This document shows positions 1 to 9,201 of a stretch of DNA of 64,000 bases, piece by piece. Every line of letters begins with the position of its first letter. The stretch's first letter is position 1. The translations under genes were made by a program, and so were the position numbers. The notes below the pieces were generated by a model, which was given only the letters and a program-made list of their open reading frames with translations, ran no database searches and had not been told where the DNA came from. The DNA comes from Nitricoxidireducens sp046726235 (GTDB lineage Bacteria > Pseudomonadota > Gammaproteobacteria > Burkholderiales > Rhodocyclaceae), in assembly GCA_046726235.1 (NCBI GenBank), contig JBKPAD010000012.1, forward strand, positions 175,000-238,999, written 5' to 3'.

Positions 1-3000
1 GCCGGCGGCACCATCGAGGCGGGTCACGGCCTGCAACTCACCGCGCAAAGTCTCGACAACGGCGGCGGCACCCTGCTCAACCTCAGCGACGGCGTGCTGT
101 CGATCAACCTCAGCGGCAATCTTGCCAACACGCAAGACGGTTACATCGGCAGCAACGACAGCATCGACGTCCGTGCCGGAGCGATCGACAATGCCGGCGG
201 CACCCTCTACGCCAAAGGCAATGTCCTGCTGCGTTCCGCCGCGACGCTCAGCAACCGCAGCGGCCTCATCCAGACCGAAGCCGACCTCGACATCGGCGCC
301 ATGGGCGCAATCGACAACACCGCCGGCCGCATCGAAGCCACGGGCCTGCACAGTGCTGTCCTCATCGCCGCCGGCAGCTTCGACAACACCGGCGGCCGAA
401 TCGCCAACAGCGGCGACGGCAAGACGACCGTCCGCGCCGCCGCCGGCATCCTCAACAGCAACGCCGCCGATACCGCAGGCATGGGCACCATCGGCGGCAA
501 CGGCGATGTCGAAATCGACGCCGCGAATCTCGGCAACACCCAGGGTGGTCTCATCCTGGCCGGCGGCAACCTGCTGCTGAAGATTTCCACTGCGTTGGAC
601 AACACGGCCGGCATGCTCTACGCCGCCGGCAACCTCACGCTCGACGGAGCCGCCGCGACCGTCCAGAACGCGCAGGGCAGCATCGACGCAGACGGTGACG
701 TCGCCATCACCGCCGCCAGCCTCGCCAACCAGGGCGGCACGGTGACTGCGGGCCGGGACGTGACACTGGCCGTGAAGCTGGCCAACGGCCTTACTGGCGT
801 CGGCAGCATCGTTGCCGGGCGAGACGCCACGCTCGATCTGGCAGGCGACCAGACCAACCTCGCCGGCAACCGCATCAAGGCCAACCGCAATCTCGGCATC
901 GCCGCCGGCGGCCGCTTCACCAATGAAGGCACGCTGGAAGCGGTGGGCGCGCTCGATCTCGCCGCCGCCCGCATCGACAACCGGTCCACCGGCGTCATCA
1001 ACGCGAATCGCACGTCGCTGACGGCCATCGGCAGCGAAATCACCAATGCCGGTCGCCTCGAAGGCAGCACGCTGACGACCACCGGCGCCACGCTCACCAA
1101 CATCGGCGCGCTGCTCGGCAACACCGTCACCGTCAACGCCGACACCTTGACCAGCACCGGCGCCGCGGCCCTGATCGGGGCCACCGATGCCGTCAATCTG
1201 TTCGTGCGCAATGCGCTCGCCAACGAGGCCGGCGCAACGATCTTCAGCCTCGGCGACATCAACATCGCCGCCGACGGCACGCTCAATGCCAACGGCTACC
1301 TCGCCAACAACATGGCGAGCTTCACCAATTCCTCCGCCACCGTCGAAGCCGGCCGCAACCTGCGCGTCAGCGCCAACCAGATCACCAACAAGCGCACCTC
1401 CCTCGACGTGCGATGGGGGGCGGAACGCACCGGCGCCTACGTAGGCGGCAACCCGCGCTACACGCGCTACTACACCACCGAGTACGTCGCCGCCAGCACG
1501 CCTGCCGGCCGACTCCTTGCCGGCGAATCGATGTGGCTCAAGGGCAGCATCGCCAACAACACCAGCACCATCGCCGCGGGCCGCAGCATCACGTACAACG
1601 CCGCCACGCTGACGCAAACGTCGCGCGCCCTCATGGAGATCGAAAGCGACCGCGGCGTACAAGACAACTACCAGTACGTCCAGACCGGTTCGCATCATTG
1701 CGGGTGGTTCGGCTACAGCATCTGTGCCGACTACGGTTGGGTGAACTATCCGGTCGGCTACAGCGCGACGAGCCAATATCAGGTCGGCTCGGTCGACGCG
1801 AGCCTCACCGCCAACGCCAGCATTACCGGCACCGCCACCACCCTTACCAATGAGACCGTGAGCAGCACCGGCAGCGTCGGCGGTTCCGCGGCGACGCTGG
1901 GTGCCCGCCCCGCGCCGCCGCCCAGGCCCGGCACGCCAGCCGCGCTGCCGGACGTCACGCTCCCGGGCAACGGCCTTTACGCCTACCGCCCCAGCCCCGC
2001 CGCCCCCTACCTGATCGAAACCGACCCCCGCTTCGCCAACTACGGCACCTTCATTTCCTCGGACTACATGCTCTCGAAGCTCGTCCTCGACCCGCAGGCC
2101 ACGCACAAGCGCCTGGGCGACGGCTTCTACGAACAGACGCTCATCAACGAGCAGATCGTCGCCCAGACCGGCCGCAAGCTGCTGCCCGGCCAAGCCAACA
2201 CCCAAGCCGAATTCCAAGCCCTGATGGACGCCGGCATCAGTGCCGCCCAGACCTTCAACCTCACTGCCGGCATCGCCCTCACCGGCGCCCAGGTCGCGGC
2301 GCTGACGCGCGACATGGTCTGGCTGGTCGAGCAGGAAGTCACCCTGCCGGGCGGCGGCAAGGACCGCGTGCTCGTCCCCGTCGTCTATCTGAGCCCCCTC
2401 CACGCGGAGCTGAAACCGAACGGCGCCCTGATCGCCGCCGCCGACATCGATCTCGGCGTCGGCACCCTGACCAACAGCGGCGAGATCAAAAGCGACGCCG
2501 CCACGCGCATTGCCGCCACCGACGTCATCAACCGCGGCGGCGTCATCGCCAGCGACGGCGACACGCAAGTCGTCGCCGCCAACGACCTCATCAACCAAAG
2601 CGGCCGCATCGCCGGCAACAAGGTCGTGCTCGCCGCCGGGCGCGACCTGCGCAACGAACGCCTGACCGATGCCCTGCAACTTGGCAGCACCGCCACCACG
2701 CGCATCCACGCCGAAGCGACGATCGGCGCCGCGAGCGACCTCACCGTCGCCGCCGGGCGCGACCTCGCCAATCTCGCCGCCAACGTTACCGCCGGCCGCA
2801 ACGCCATCCTCACCGCCGACCGCAACATCGACGTCAGCACCCTCGCCGCCACCAACACCGTCAGCCAAGCCTTCGGCAGCTTCGGCCGCACCGAGCAACT
2901 CGGCAGCCGGATTGCCGCCGGCAACGACCTCACCGTCGTCGCCGCCAACGACGCCACCTTCACCTCCGCGCTACTCAGCGCCGGCCGCAACGCAAGCCTC

Positions 3001-5214
3001 GGCGCCGGCAGCAACCTCGAACTGGCCGCCACCAAGGACGTGACCCAGTCCCGTTCCGACACCGGCGTACAGAAGAGCAGCACCTACAACGAAACCGTAC
3101 GCGGCACGAGCGTCGACGCCGGCAACGCCATCCTCCTCACCGCCGGCGACGGCAGCACCGGCCGCAGCGACGGCAAAGGCAAGCTCACCCTCGCCGCCGC
3201 GCAACTCGACAGCAGCACCGGCAGCCTCACCGTTGCCGCCGACGCTGCCGTCACCGTCAAGGAAGCGAGCGAACGCCACGAGTCCATGGTCGAGACCCGC
3301 ACCCAAAAGAAAGGCCTCTTCTCCAAAACCTCCACCGTCGAAGGCTCCGCGAGCCAACGCAGCGACGCCATCGGCAGCCTGCTCTCGGGCGACAGCGTCA
3401 TCGTCCAGTCCGGCAGCGACCTCACGGTGCGCGGCAGCACCGTCGTCGGCACCCACGACGTCACCCTCGAGGCGCAGAAGACACTCAGCCTCGAAGCGGT
3501 GATCAACACGCAGGCCTCGTCGAGCTTCAGGCGGGAGACGCGGTCGGGGCTCTTCAGCGGCGGCAGGGGTAGCCAAAGCAACGCGCAAATGCAAAGCGCC
3601 ACCGCGATCGGCAGCGTCATCGAGGCCGGCCGCGACCTGAGCCTCGCCAGCGGCGGCGGCACGGCCATCCAGGGAAGCGCGCTGGCCACCGGCCGGGACC
3701 TCAAGGCGCAAGTTGCGGGGGATCTTGCCCTGCTCGCGGCGACCAGCACGCGCCGGGAGTCGGTGCAAAGCAGCCAGCGCACCCGTAAAACCCTTGAGAC
3801 GCTCAACTACGAACTCGACCAGACGCGGGTGCTGCTGTCCACGATCACGGCCGGCAATAGCGTCGATCTGCAAGTCGGCGGCAACCTCGCCGCCCAGACG
3901 GCCACGCGCGACGACCAGGGCGGACTTCAGGCCGACCGTATGACCGCCGGGGGCGTTGTCAAAGGCAGCGACCGCCAGCAAGTCTCCGTGACCGGCTCGG
4001 GTGTGGGAACCAGCAAGGTGCTCGGCAATCTCGCTTCGCAGGGCATCCGCAACGGCGCCAGCGACCCATTCACCGCCCTTAGCACGAAGGAAGGTCAGGC
4101 GGCCGTCACCACGCTGCTGCAAAGCAGCCTCGTCTCCCTACGAGACAACCTCGAGATTCGAACAATCCTCGCCACGCACGTACCCGGCGGCGCGGCGATG
4201 ACCTACAAGGACGACAGCGGCAAAGTCCAGTTGACGCTTGCCGGACAGACGCGGGTGCAGGAGATCTACAGCACGCTGCGCCTGAATGAGACCTTCATGG
4301 TCACGAAGATGGCCGATCAGGGCTTAGCGCAGGCAGTGACGCTGGCCGCGGCGATTGCACTGACCATAACCAGCGGTGGGACGGGAGCGGCACTCCTCAA
4401 CGCCACGGCAGGCACAATGAACGCCGCGATGGCAAATGCGGCCTTCATAGGAATGAGCAGCACCATGATGGGACAACTAGCCGGCGGAGCGAGTCTCGGA
4501 GATGCGCTGCAGGCAGGAATAGAGGCGGGCATAACGAGCGGGGCGCTTGCAGGAGTGTCTTACGGTGTAAGCGACGCGCTTGGTCTGAGGCCGGCGACCG
4601 ACGCCAAGGGCAACATACTGAAAGACAGCAACGGCAAGATCATCTACCAAACGCAGCAAGGTGGTGAATACGCCAAGCTCGGCACGTTGGACAAACTAGG
4701 CTCCTCGGCTTTCTGGATTCAGACCAGCGTCAATGCCGGGGCAACCGGCGTTGCGACAGCGGCCAACGGAGGAAAGTTCAAGGATGGATTCGGAGCCGCT
4801 GCACTGACGGGAACTGCAGCCATGATCTATCAATCCACCGTCGGGTACGAAGCGAATTTGGCGCCGGGGAAGAACCCTGACAATCCGTTCTATCTGCCTG
4901 TGGACGATCCCTCCAGTCCTGGTTTTGGTCGTCAGAAACCCGAGACGTTTGGCGATAACGTCATCGGCAACAACGAACCAGGTCGTTTGTGCTCGCAGGG
5001 AACGACGTGCAGCAAGGCTCTTAACGAAATACCGTTCATCAACGCGATCGCTGGCTTTCACGATTACATCTTCAATGCAAAATGGCTGGACATGAATACG
5101 GCCACCAACGTGGGAACGATGTTGCCTGCCGCAGGATTGGCGATTCCCGCTTCAATGAATACCCCTGTGCTGAATTCTCAACTGGCGCCCCGTAAAGAAA
5201 AGGAAGATCAATGA
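1..5214 (+). CDS. Filamentous haemagglutinin / CdiA-like exoprotein, 5' end missing
   Basis: The frame is open from base 1, so this is the C-terminal 1737 residues of a larger secreted protein. Degenerate Gly/Asn/Ala-rich repeats of the AGRDL..AANDL type fill most of it and are typical of the beta-helical haemagglutinin repeats of two-partner secretion exoproteins. A conserved FHA segment (YLIETDPRFANYGTF, RLGDGFYEQ, DMVWLVEQEVTLPGG) lies at about bases 2000-2370. A hydrophobic Ala/Gly-rich DUF637-like segment lies at about 4310-4580, followed by a C-terminal domain of about 130 residues. That last part resembles the variable C-terminal modules of polymorphic exoproteins. GC content drops after about 4300. 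The TpsB transporter and N-terminal secretion domain must lie outside the window. Whether the C-terminus is toxic is unknown. Confidence 0.9.
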   Translation, partial: AGGTIEAGHGLQLTAQSLDNGGGTLLNLSDGVLSINLSGNLANTQDGYIGSNDSIDVRAGAIDNAGGTLYAKGNVLLRSAATLSNRSGLIQTEADLDIGAMGAIDNTAGRIEATGLHSAVLIAAGSFDNTGGRIANSGDGKTTVRAAAGILNSNAADTAGMGTIGGNGDVEIDAANLGNTQGGLILAGGNLLLKISTALDNTAGMLYAAGNLTLDGAAATVQNAQGSIDADGDVAITAASLANQGGTVTAGRDVTLAVKLANGLTGVGSIVAGRDATLDLAGDQTNLAGNRIKANRNLGIAAGGRFTNEGTLEAVGALDLAAARIDNRSTGVINANRTSLTAIGSEITNAGRLEGSTLTTTGATLTNIGALLGNTVTVNADTLTSTGAAALIGATDAVNLFVRNALANEAGATIFSLGDINIAADGTLNANGYLANNMASFTNSSATVEAGRNLRVSANQITNKRTSLDVRWGAERTGAYVGGNPRYTRYYTTEYVAASTPAGRLLAGESMWLKGSIANNTSTIAAGRSITYNAATLTQTSRALMEIESDRGVQDNYQYVQTGSHHCGWFGYSICADYGWVNYPVGYSATSQYQVGSVDASLTANASITGTATTLTNETVSSTGSVGGSAATLGARPAPPPRPGTPAALPDVTLPGNGLYAYRPSPAAPYLIETDPRFANYGTFISSDYMLSKLVLDPQATHKRLGDGFYEQTLINEQIVAQTGRKLLPGQANTQAEFQALMDAGISAAQTFNLTAGIALTGAQVAALTRDMVWLVEQEVTLPGGGKDRVLVPVVYLSPLHAELKPNGALIAAADIDLGVGTLTNSGEIKSDAATRIAATDVINRGGVIASDGDTQVVAANDLINQSGRIAGNKVVLAAGRDLRNERLTDALQLGSTATTRIHAEATIGAASDLTVAAGRDLANLAANVTAGRNAILTADRNIDVSTLAATNTVSQAFGSFGRTEQLGSRIAAGNDLTVVAANDATFTSALLSAGRNASLGAGSNLELAATKDVTQSRSDTGVQKSSTYNETVRGTSVDAGNAILLTAGDGSTGRSDGKGKLTLAAAQLDSSTGSLTVAADAAVTVKEASERHESMVETRTQKKGLFSKTSTVEGSASQRSDAIGSLLSGDSVIVQSGSDLTVRGSTVVGTHDVTLEAQKTLSLEAVINTQASSSFRRETRSGLFSGGRGSQSNAQMQSATAIGSVIEAGRDLSLASGGGTAIQGSALATGRDLKAQVAGDLALLAATSTRRESVQSSQRTRKTLETLNYELDQTRVLLSTITAGNSVDLQVGGNLAAQTATRDDQGGLQADRMTAGGVVKGSDRQQVSVTGSGVGTSKVLGNLASQGIRNGASDPFTALSTKEGQAAVTTLLQSSLVSLRDNLEIRTILATHVPGGAAMTYKDDSGKVQLTLAGQTRVQEIYSTLRLNETFMVTKMADQGLAQAVTLAAAIALTITSGGTGAALLNATAGTMNAAMANAAFIGMSSTMMGQLAGGASLGDALQAGIEAGITSGALAGVSYGVSDALGLRPATDAKGNILKDSNGKIIYQTQQGGEYAKLGTLDKLGSSAFWIQTSVNAGATGVATAANGGKFKDGFGAAALTGTAAMIYQSTVGYEANLAPGKNPDNPFYLPVDDPSSPGFGRQKPETFGDNVIGNNEPGRLCSQGTTCSKALNEIPFINAIAGFHDYIFNAKWLDMNTATNVGTMLPAAGLAIPASMNTPVLNSQLAPRKEKEDQ

Positions 5215-5537
5215 GCAAGATATTCGGATTGACCGTTGCTCTGCTGGCTGGCTTACCTCTCTCGGGGTGCGTCGGATACCCTCCATCTCACGAAGCGTTT
5301 GTGGCCCAACAGGCATCAGTAATCGGCAGTTCGATCCATTCCCTGAGAGGCATGCACAGCACCCCCCCACTTAGCACCAAGCAATTGCCCAACGGTAATA
5401 TGGAAGATCAGTGGAAGGCGGGTTACGGAAATAGAGATAGATGCCACAGCTTTTACGAATACGATCCTCAGACCTCCATAATCACTGGCTGGCGCTTTGA
5501 AGGTTCAAAGGAAGATTGCATCAGCGTTGCCCCCTGA
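5211..5537 (+). CDS. Small lipoprotein behind the haemagglutinin
   Basis: A 108-residue predicted lipoprotein. The N-terminus is a short signal peptide ending in the lipobox LSGC (Cys20), so the mature protein should be lipid-anchored. Its ATG overlaps the haemagglutinin stop (ATGA), which implies translational coupling. The mature part has two further cysteines (about residues 77 and 103) and no domain I recognise. Position directly behind a polymorphic exoprotein suggests a cognate partner such as an immunity or accessory lipoprotein, but that is inference from context only. A second lipoprotein at 6063 sits in the same relation to a haemagglutinin C-terminus remnant. Confidence 0.75.
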   Translation: MSKIFGLTVALLAGLPLSGCVGYPPSHEAFVAQQASVIGSSIHSLRGMHSTPPLSTKQLPNGNMEDQWKAGYGNRDRCHSFYEYDPQTSIITGWRFEGSKEDCISVAP

Positions 5538-5550
5538 TCAGCGCTGCATC

Positions 5551-6066
5551 TGGCACAAAAGAAGACCTCCACCGTCGAAGGGTCCGCGAGCCAAACGCAG
5601 CGACGCCATCGGCAGCGTGCTCTCGGACGACAGCGTCAAGAGCGCGACCGCCAGGATGCGCGCTCCGGAAACGCGACGAACGGCGTTCAGAGGAGCTTCG
5701 ATGCGGCGCAGGCTCGGGCCGAGCAGGCGCTGAAGGACTTGAACTGCAGGAGCGAGCGCGCAACATACTCGTCGGCGCCGTGAGGGTACGCTGTTCGGCG
5801 AGCTCTACGCAACCGGCAGCTGGCAGCTGGCAGGACAAGCTGATCGAGGCGTTTGCCGGATCGCGTGACATGATTGGCGGGAAGGTAACCGGGCTTTATG
5901 ATGAACAGGGGGTATCCGGCGGGGCATGAGTGACACTGAGCGTGCCGTCTACGACAAGGGCATTACAGTCGCTGCAGTTCCTGTGGCGGCTCCGTTCGCG
6001 GCTGCGGAAGGATTGCCGCCTGAAGTCTGGAATGCGCTATCCATTCTTATCAAGGCGGCAAAATGA
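5551..6066 (+). pseudogene. Decayed haemagglutinin C-terminal cassette
   Basis: No intact gene. Bases 5558-5640 closely resemble 3308-3400 of the upstream haemagglutinin (shared KTSTVEGSAS..SDAIGS..S.DSV coding). Further on, two frames carry pieces of a typical FHA C-terminus: DKLIEAFAGSRDMIGGK then GLYDEQG in one frame, and GMSDTERAVYDKG then LPPEVWNALSILIKAAK in another. The frames part at a run of five G at 5908-5912. The final frame stops at 6064-6066, overlapping the ATG of the next lipoprotein gene, exactly as the intact haemagglutinin does at 5211. This looks like an orphan C-terminal module, duplicated or displaced and then broken. Confidence 0.75.
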
Positions 6067-6425
6067 GAATTCCGCAAACCTGTTTGTCGCTGATGCTAGT
6101 TACAACCCTGTCGGGGTGCCTGCTCGAAAGTGTCCGACCCGTAGATAGAAATTTGAAACCCTACGGCGCCCACTGGATCAAGGAGGGGATGACGAGGGAA
6201 AGTCGAAAATTGGATTTGACATCTTGTGGCGCTCTAGCAGGAGAGGAGGTTAGATCCCCTCCTGAGCGGATCAGTGCTGAAAGACAAAAGACCGAACCAA
6301 ACGAGATTGCCGCATATCTTCGGCTCAGAAGTAAAGTCGGTTCGTGTATGCAGGCCAAAGGTTACAAACCTATAGGCGACCTTTATTTCCTTGGCGGCTG
6401 CGATGAACGGTGCCTATACCCTTAG
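6063..6425 (+). CDS. Second small lipoprotein, partner of the decayed cassette
   Basis: A 120-residue predicted lipoprotein with signal peptide and lipobox LSGC (Cys19). The mature part contains four more cysteines (SCGALAG, GSCMQAKGY, GGCDERC), which suggests a disulfide-stabilised periplasmic fold, and no family I recognise. The ATG overlaps the stop of the haemagglutinin-remnant frame. It does not visibly share sequence with the lipoprotein at 5211 beyond the export signal, as expected if each C-terminal module has its own partner. It appears intact although its upstream cassette is broken. Confidence 0.7.
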   Translation: MRIPQTCLSLMLVTTLSGCLLESVRPVDRNLKPYGAHWIKEGMTRESRKLDLTSCGALAGEEVRSPPERISAERQKTEPNEIAAYLRLRSKVGSCMQAKGYKPIGDLYFLGGCDERCLYP

Positions 6426-6438
6426 CAACGCGCGCTAA

Positions 6439-6687
6439 ACGCGCTACTTCACCACCGAGTTGTCCGTCAGAAACCCGATGGTCAGCGCCGTACAGACGGC
6501 CCAGCAGATGAGCCGCGCCGCGAGCATGCATAGCAGCTTTGGTTCTGGAGCAAAGGGCAGCACCCGTGTGGAAAACCCGCTTCCCAACGGGCCGCAGGGA
6601 ACGCCGGAGGGCAATGCGAAACTCATCCGGTATGTCGGCGGCCAGCAAGTGGACGCCAACGGCAACCCGATTCAGCAAGCCAAGTAA
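6439..6687 (+). pseudogene. Third haemagglutinin-type C-terminal fragment
   Basis: A frame open from an upstream TAA at 6436 reads RYFTTELSVRNPMVSAVQ, then a Ser/Gly-rich stretch, and ends GGQQVDANGNPIQQAK. The only start-like codon is TTG at 6460 with no clear ribosome site. The composition and the GN.K.IRYV..G..VD..GNP-type ending resemble the tails of polymorphic exoproteins, so this is probably another displaced C-terminal fragment rather than an independent gene. Homology is judged by eye and is weaker than for 5551-6066. Confidence 0.45.
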
Positions 6688-6696
6688 GGGGGTGCC

Positions 6697-6987
6697 ATGT
6701 ACAAGAAGATCTTACTGATGATTGGCGGCTTGACCTTGCTCGTCCTCTTGAGCGGTTGCGGTGTTCGAGAAACGGTTCGGCGGGGCGATGGATTTCCCAT
6801 TGACGGGCATTTTCAACACCTACCAGTTCAAGATGCTCGACAAATATCGCGTGAGGCTTCCGGAATCAGCTTCCATGTTCACTTCCCGGTTCTCGCCCTA
6901 CCCCGACCGGCGATGCAGACGCCGCCCCTCCGCGTCGCCATCCCGAGCCAAGGCCACGAAGACAGTGAATCGCCCCATCTTCACTAA
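6697..6987 (+). pseudogene. Third lipoprotein gene, probably frameshifted
   Basis: Starts MYKKILLMIGGLTLLVLLSGC: a strong signal peptide and lipobox with Cys21, preceded by GGGGTG. After the lipobox the frame becomes Arg/His/Pro-rich and unconvincing. An overlapping frame from about 6761 reads a more protein-like FPLTGIFNTYQFKMLDKYRV. The simplest reading is a lipoprotein gene with a frameshift soon after the lipidation site, or one truncated by recombination. It repeats the cassette-then-lipoprotein pattern seen twice upstream. No function can be assigned. Confidence 0.5.
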
Positions 6988-7043
6988 ACGACTGGCAGGT
7001 CTCTTCCGGTATCATTACGCCCTTTCCGGATTCCCCCACCCGC

Positions 7044-8381
7044 ATGATCCGCAAGCTGCTGCGCCGCGTCTTCCGGCGCAATGCTCCGAGCCGCCATGAG
7101 CCGGCGACGATCCCGCACGCCCGTCACGGCATCGAGCGGGCGCTGGTGCATTCCGGTGCGCGGCGCGTCTGCGAGACGCTGCAGGGCGCCGGCCATACCG
7201 CCTACATCGTCGGCGGCGCGGTGCGCGACCTGATCGCCGGCTTCGAGCCGAAAGACTTCGACATCGCCACCAACGCCACGCCCGAGCAGGTGCGCAGCCT
7301 GTTCCGCCGCTCGCGCATCATCGGCCGCCGCTTCCAGATCGTGCACGTGATGATGGGTCCGGACACCATCGAGGTGTCGACCTTCCGCGCCGCGCATGAC
7401 GAGAACACCGTCAAGGACGAGCACGGCCGCGTGCTGCGCGACAACATCTGGGGCACGATGGAAGAGGATGCGGCGCGCCGCGACTTCACCGTCAACGCGC
7501 TCTACTACGACCCGGTCACCGAGATCGTCTTCGACTATCACAACGGCGTCGCCGACCTGAAGCAGAAGACCATGCGCATGATCGGCGAGCCGAAGAGCCG
7601 CTATCGCGAGGACCCGGTGCGCATGTTGCGCGCCGTGCGCCTGTCGGCGAAGCTCGGCCTCACGCTCGATCCCGCCGTGCGCGCGCCGATCAAGGAAATG
7701 GCGGAGCTGATCGAGAACGTGCCGCCGGCGCGGCTGTTCGACGAGATGCTGAAGCTGCTGTTCTCGGGCTATGCCGTCGAGTGCGTCAGGCGCCTGCGCG
7801 CCGAGGGCCTGCACCACGGCCTGCTGCCGCTGCTCGACGTGATCCTCGAGCAGCCGCTGGGCGAGAAGTTCGTCATGCTCGCGCTCAAGAGCACGGATGA
7901 CCGCGTGCGCGCCGGCAAGCCGACTTCGCCCGGCTTCCTGTTCGCCACGCTGCTGTGGCACGAAGTGCTCGCCGACTGGGAAAAGCGCAAGGCGCGCAAG
8001 GAACTGCCGGTGCCGGCGCTCTATGAGGCGATGGACGCAGTGCTCGACCAGCAGGCCGAGAAGCTCGCCATCACGCGCCGCATCGCCGGCGACATCAAGG
8101 ACATCTGGCTCCTGCAGCCGCGTTTCGACAAGCGCGCCGGCAAGTCGCCGCTGCGCATGATCGAGCAGCCGCGCTTCCGCGCCGCCTACGACTTCCTCCT
8201 GCTGCGCGCCGAGAGCGGCGAGGTGGAGATGGAACTCGCCGACTGGTGGACCGAGTTCCAGCGCGTCGACCACGCCGGCCGCGAGGCGATGCTGCTGCCC
8301 GACACGGGCAAGAAGCGCCGCCGCAGCCGCAGTCGCAGCCGCAAGGGACCGCCCGAAGGAGCGCCGGAGACCGGCGAGTGA
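7044..8381 (+). CDS. pcnB: Poly(A) polymerase I
   Basis: A 445-residue class II nucleotidyltransferase that adds 3' poly(A) tails to RNA and so promotes decay. The catalytic core shows YIVGGAVRDLI and PKDFDIATNATPEQV (the G-G and D-x-D carboxylates), then the RRDFTVNALYYDP motif and a DDPVRMLRA-like element (REDPVRMLRAVRLSAKLG). The basic tail (KKRRRSRSRSRK) matches bacterial PcnB proteins and separates it from CCA-adding enzymes. folK follows with a 4-bp overlap, the usual pcnB-folK pair of beta- and gammaproteobacteria. Confidence 0.95.
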   Translation: MIRKLLRRVFRRNAPSRHEPATIPHARHGIERALVHSGARRVCETLQGAGHTAYIVGGAVRDLIAGFEPKDFDIATNATPEQVRSLFRRSRIIGRRFQIVHVMMGPDTIEVSTFRAAHDENTVKDEHGRVLRDNIWGTMEEDAARRDFTVNALYYDPVTEIVFDYHNGVADLKQKTMRMIGEPKSRYREDPVRMLRAVRLSAKLGLTLDPAVRAPIKEMAELIENVPPARLFDEMLKLLFSGYAVECVRRLRAEGLHHGLLPLLDVILEQPLGEKFVMLALKSTDDRVRAGKPTSPGFLFATLLWHEVLADWEKRKARKELPVPALYEAMDAVLDQQAEKLAITRRIAGDIKDIWLLQPRFDKRAGKSPLRMIEQPRFRAAYDFLLLRAESGEVEMELADWWTEFQRVDHAGREAMLLPDTGKKRRRSRSRSRKGPPEGAPETGE

Positions 8382-8854
8382 CCCTCGCCTACGTCGCGCT
8401 CGGCGCGAACCTCGGCGACCCGATACTCACCGTCAAGTCCGCGCTCACGGCGCTCGACGAGATCGCCGGCACGCGCCTCATCGCCGCCTCGTCGCTCTAC
8501 CGCACGGCGCCGGTTGGCCTCAAGCACCAGCCCGATTTCATCAACGCCGTCGTGGCGCTCGACACCACGCTGTCGGCGACCGAACTGCTCGAACGCCTGT
8601 TCGCCATCGAGCTGCGCTTCGGCCGCGAGCGCAGCGTGCCGAACGCGCCGCGCACGCTCGACCTCGACCTGCTCCTGCACGGCGACACCGTCGCGGACAC
8701 CGCCGCGCTCACGCTGCCGCACCCGCGCATGCACGAGCGCGCCTTCGTGCTGGCGCCGCTGGCCGAGATCGCACCAGACGCCGTCGTGCCGGGCCGCGGC
8801 CGGGCGGCGGACCTCCTCGCGGCGGTATCCGGGCAGGCGATCGAGCGCCTGTGA
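8378..8854 (+). CDS. folK: 2-amino-4-hydroxy-6-hydroxymethyldihydropteridine pyrophosphokinase
   Basis: Transfers pyrophosphate from ATP to 6-hydroxymethyl-dihydropterin in folate synthesis. The 158 residues carry the family signatures ALGANLGDP near the N-terminus, RTLDLDLLLHG in the middle and LPHPRMHERAFVLAPLAEI near the end. I chose the GTG at 8378, which overlaps the pcnB stop as GTGA. Longer forms would start inside pcnB with no family homology. Coupled to pcnB upstream and to the DUF486 gene downstream. Confidence 0.93.
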   Translation: MTLAYVALGANLGDPILTVKSALTALDEIAGTRLIAASSLYRTAPVGLKHQPDFINAVVALDTTLSATELLERLFAIELRFGRERSVPNAPRTLDLDLLLHGDTVADTAALTLPHPRMHERAFVLAPLAEIAPDAVVPGRGRAADLLAAVSGQAIERL

Positions 8855-9201
8855 TGAACATGCCGGTGATCCTGCAGACGGCGCTGCTGCTGGCGGTGTC
8901 GAACGTCTTCATGACCTTCGCCTGGTACGCGCACCTCAAGAACCTCAACGATCGCGCCTGGTGGATCGCGGCGCTGGCTTCGTGGGGCATCGCGCTGTTC
9001 GAGTACCTGATACAGGTTCCCGCGAATCGCATCGGCCACGCCGAGATGGACCTCGGCCAGCTCAAGATCCTGCAGGAAGCCATCACGCTGTCGATTTTCG
9101 TGCCCTTTGCGGTGCTCTACATGGAGCAACCGCTGAAGCTCGACTATCTTTGGGCCGGTTTGTGTATTCTTGGCGCCGTTTATTTCATCTTCCGCAGCTA
9201 G
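8854..9201 (+). CDS. DUF486 family small membrane protein
   Basis: A 115-residue protein with four predicted membrane segments, matching the DUF486/DMT-like family (AWYAHLKNLN, ALFEYLIQVPANRIGH, LYMEQPLKLDYLWAG). Function is unknown. The family is distantly related to small drug/metabolite transporters. Its ATG shares one base with the folK stop (TGATG); a GTG one codon earlier is also possible. The stop codon's last base is the first base of the inverted-repeat element that follows, so the insertion abuts the gene exactly. Confidence 0.8.
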   Translation: MNMPVILQTALLLAVSNVFMTFAWYAHLKNLNDRAWWIAALASWGIALFEYLIQVPANRIGHAEMDLGQLKILQEAITLSIFVPFAVLYMEQPLKLDYLWAGLCILGAVYFIFRS

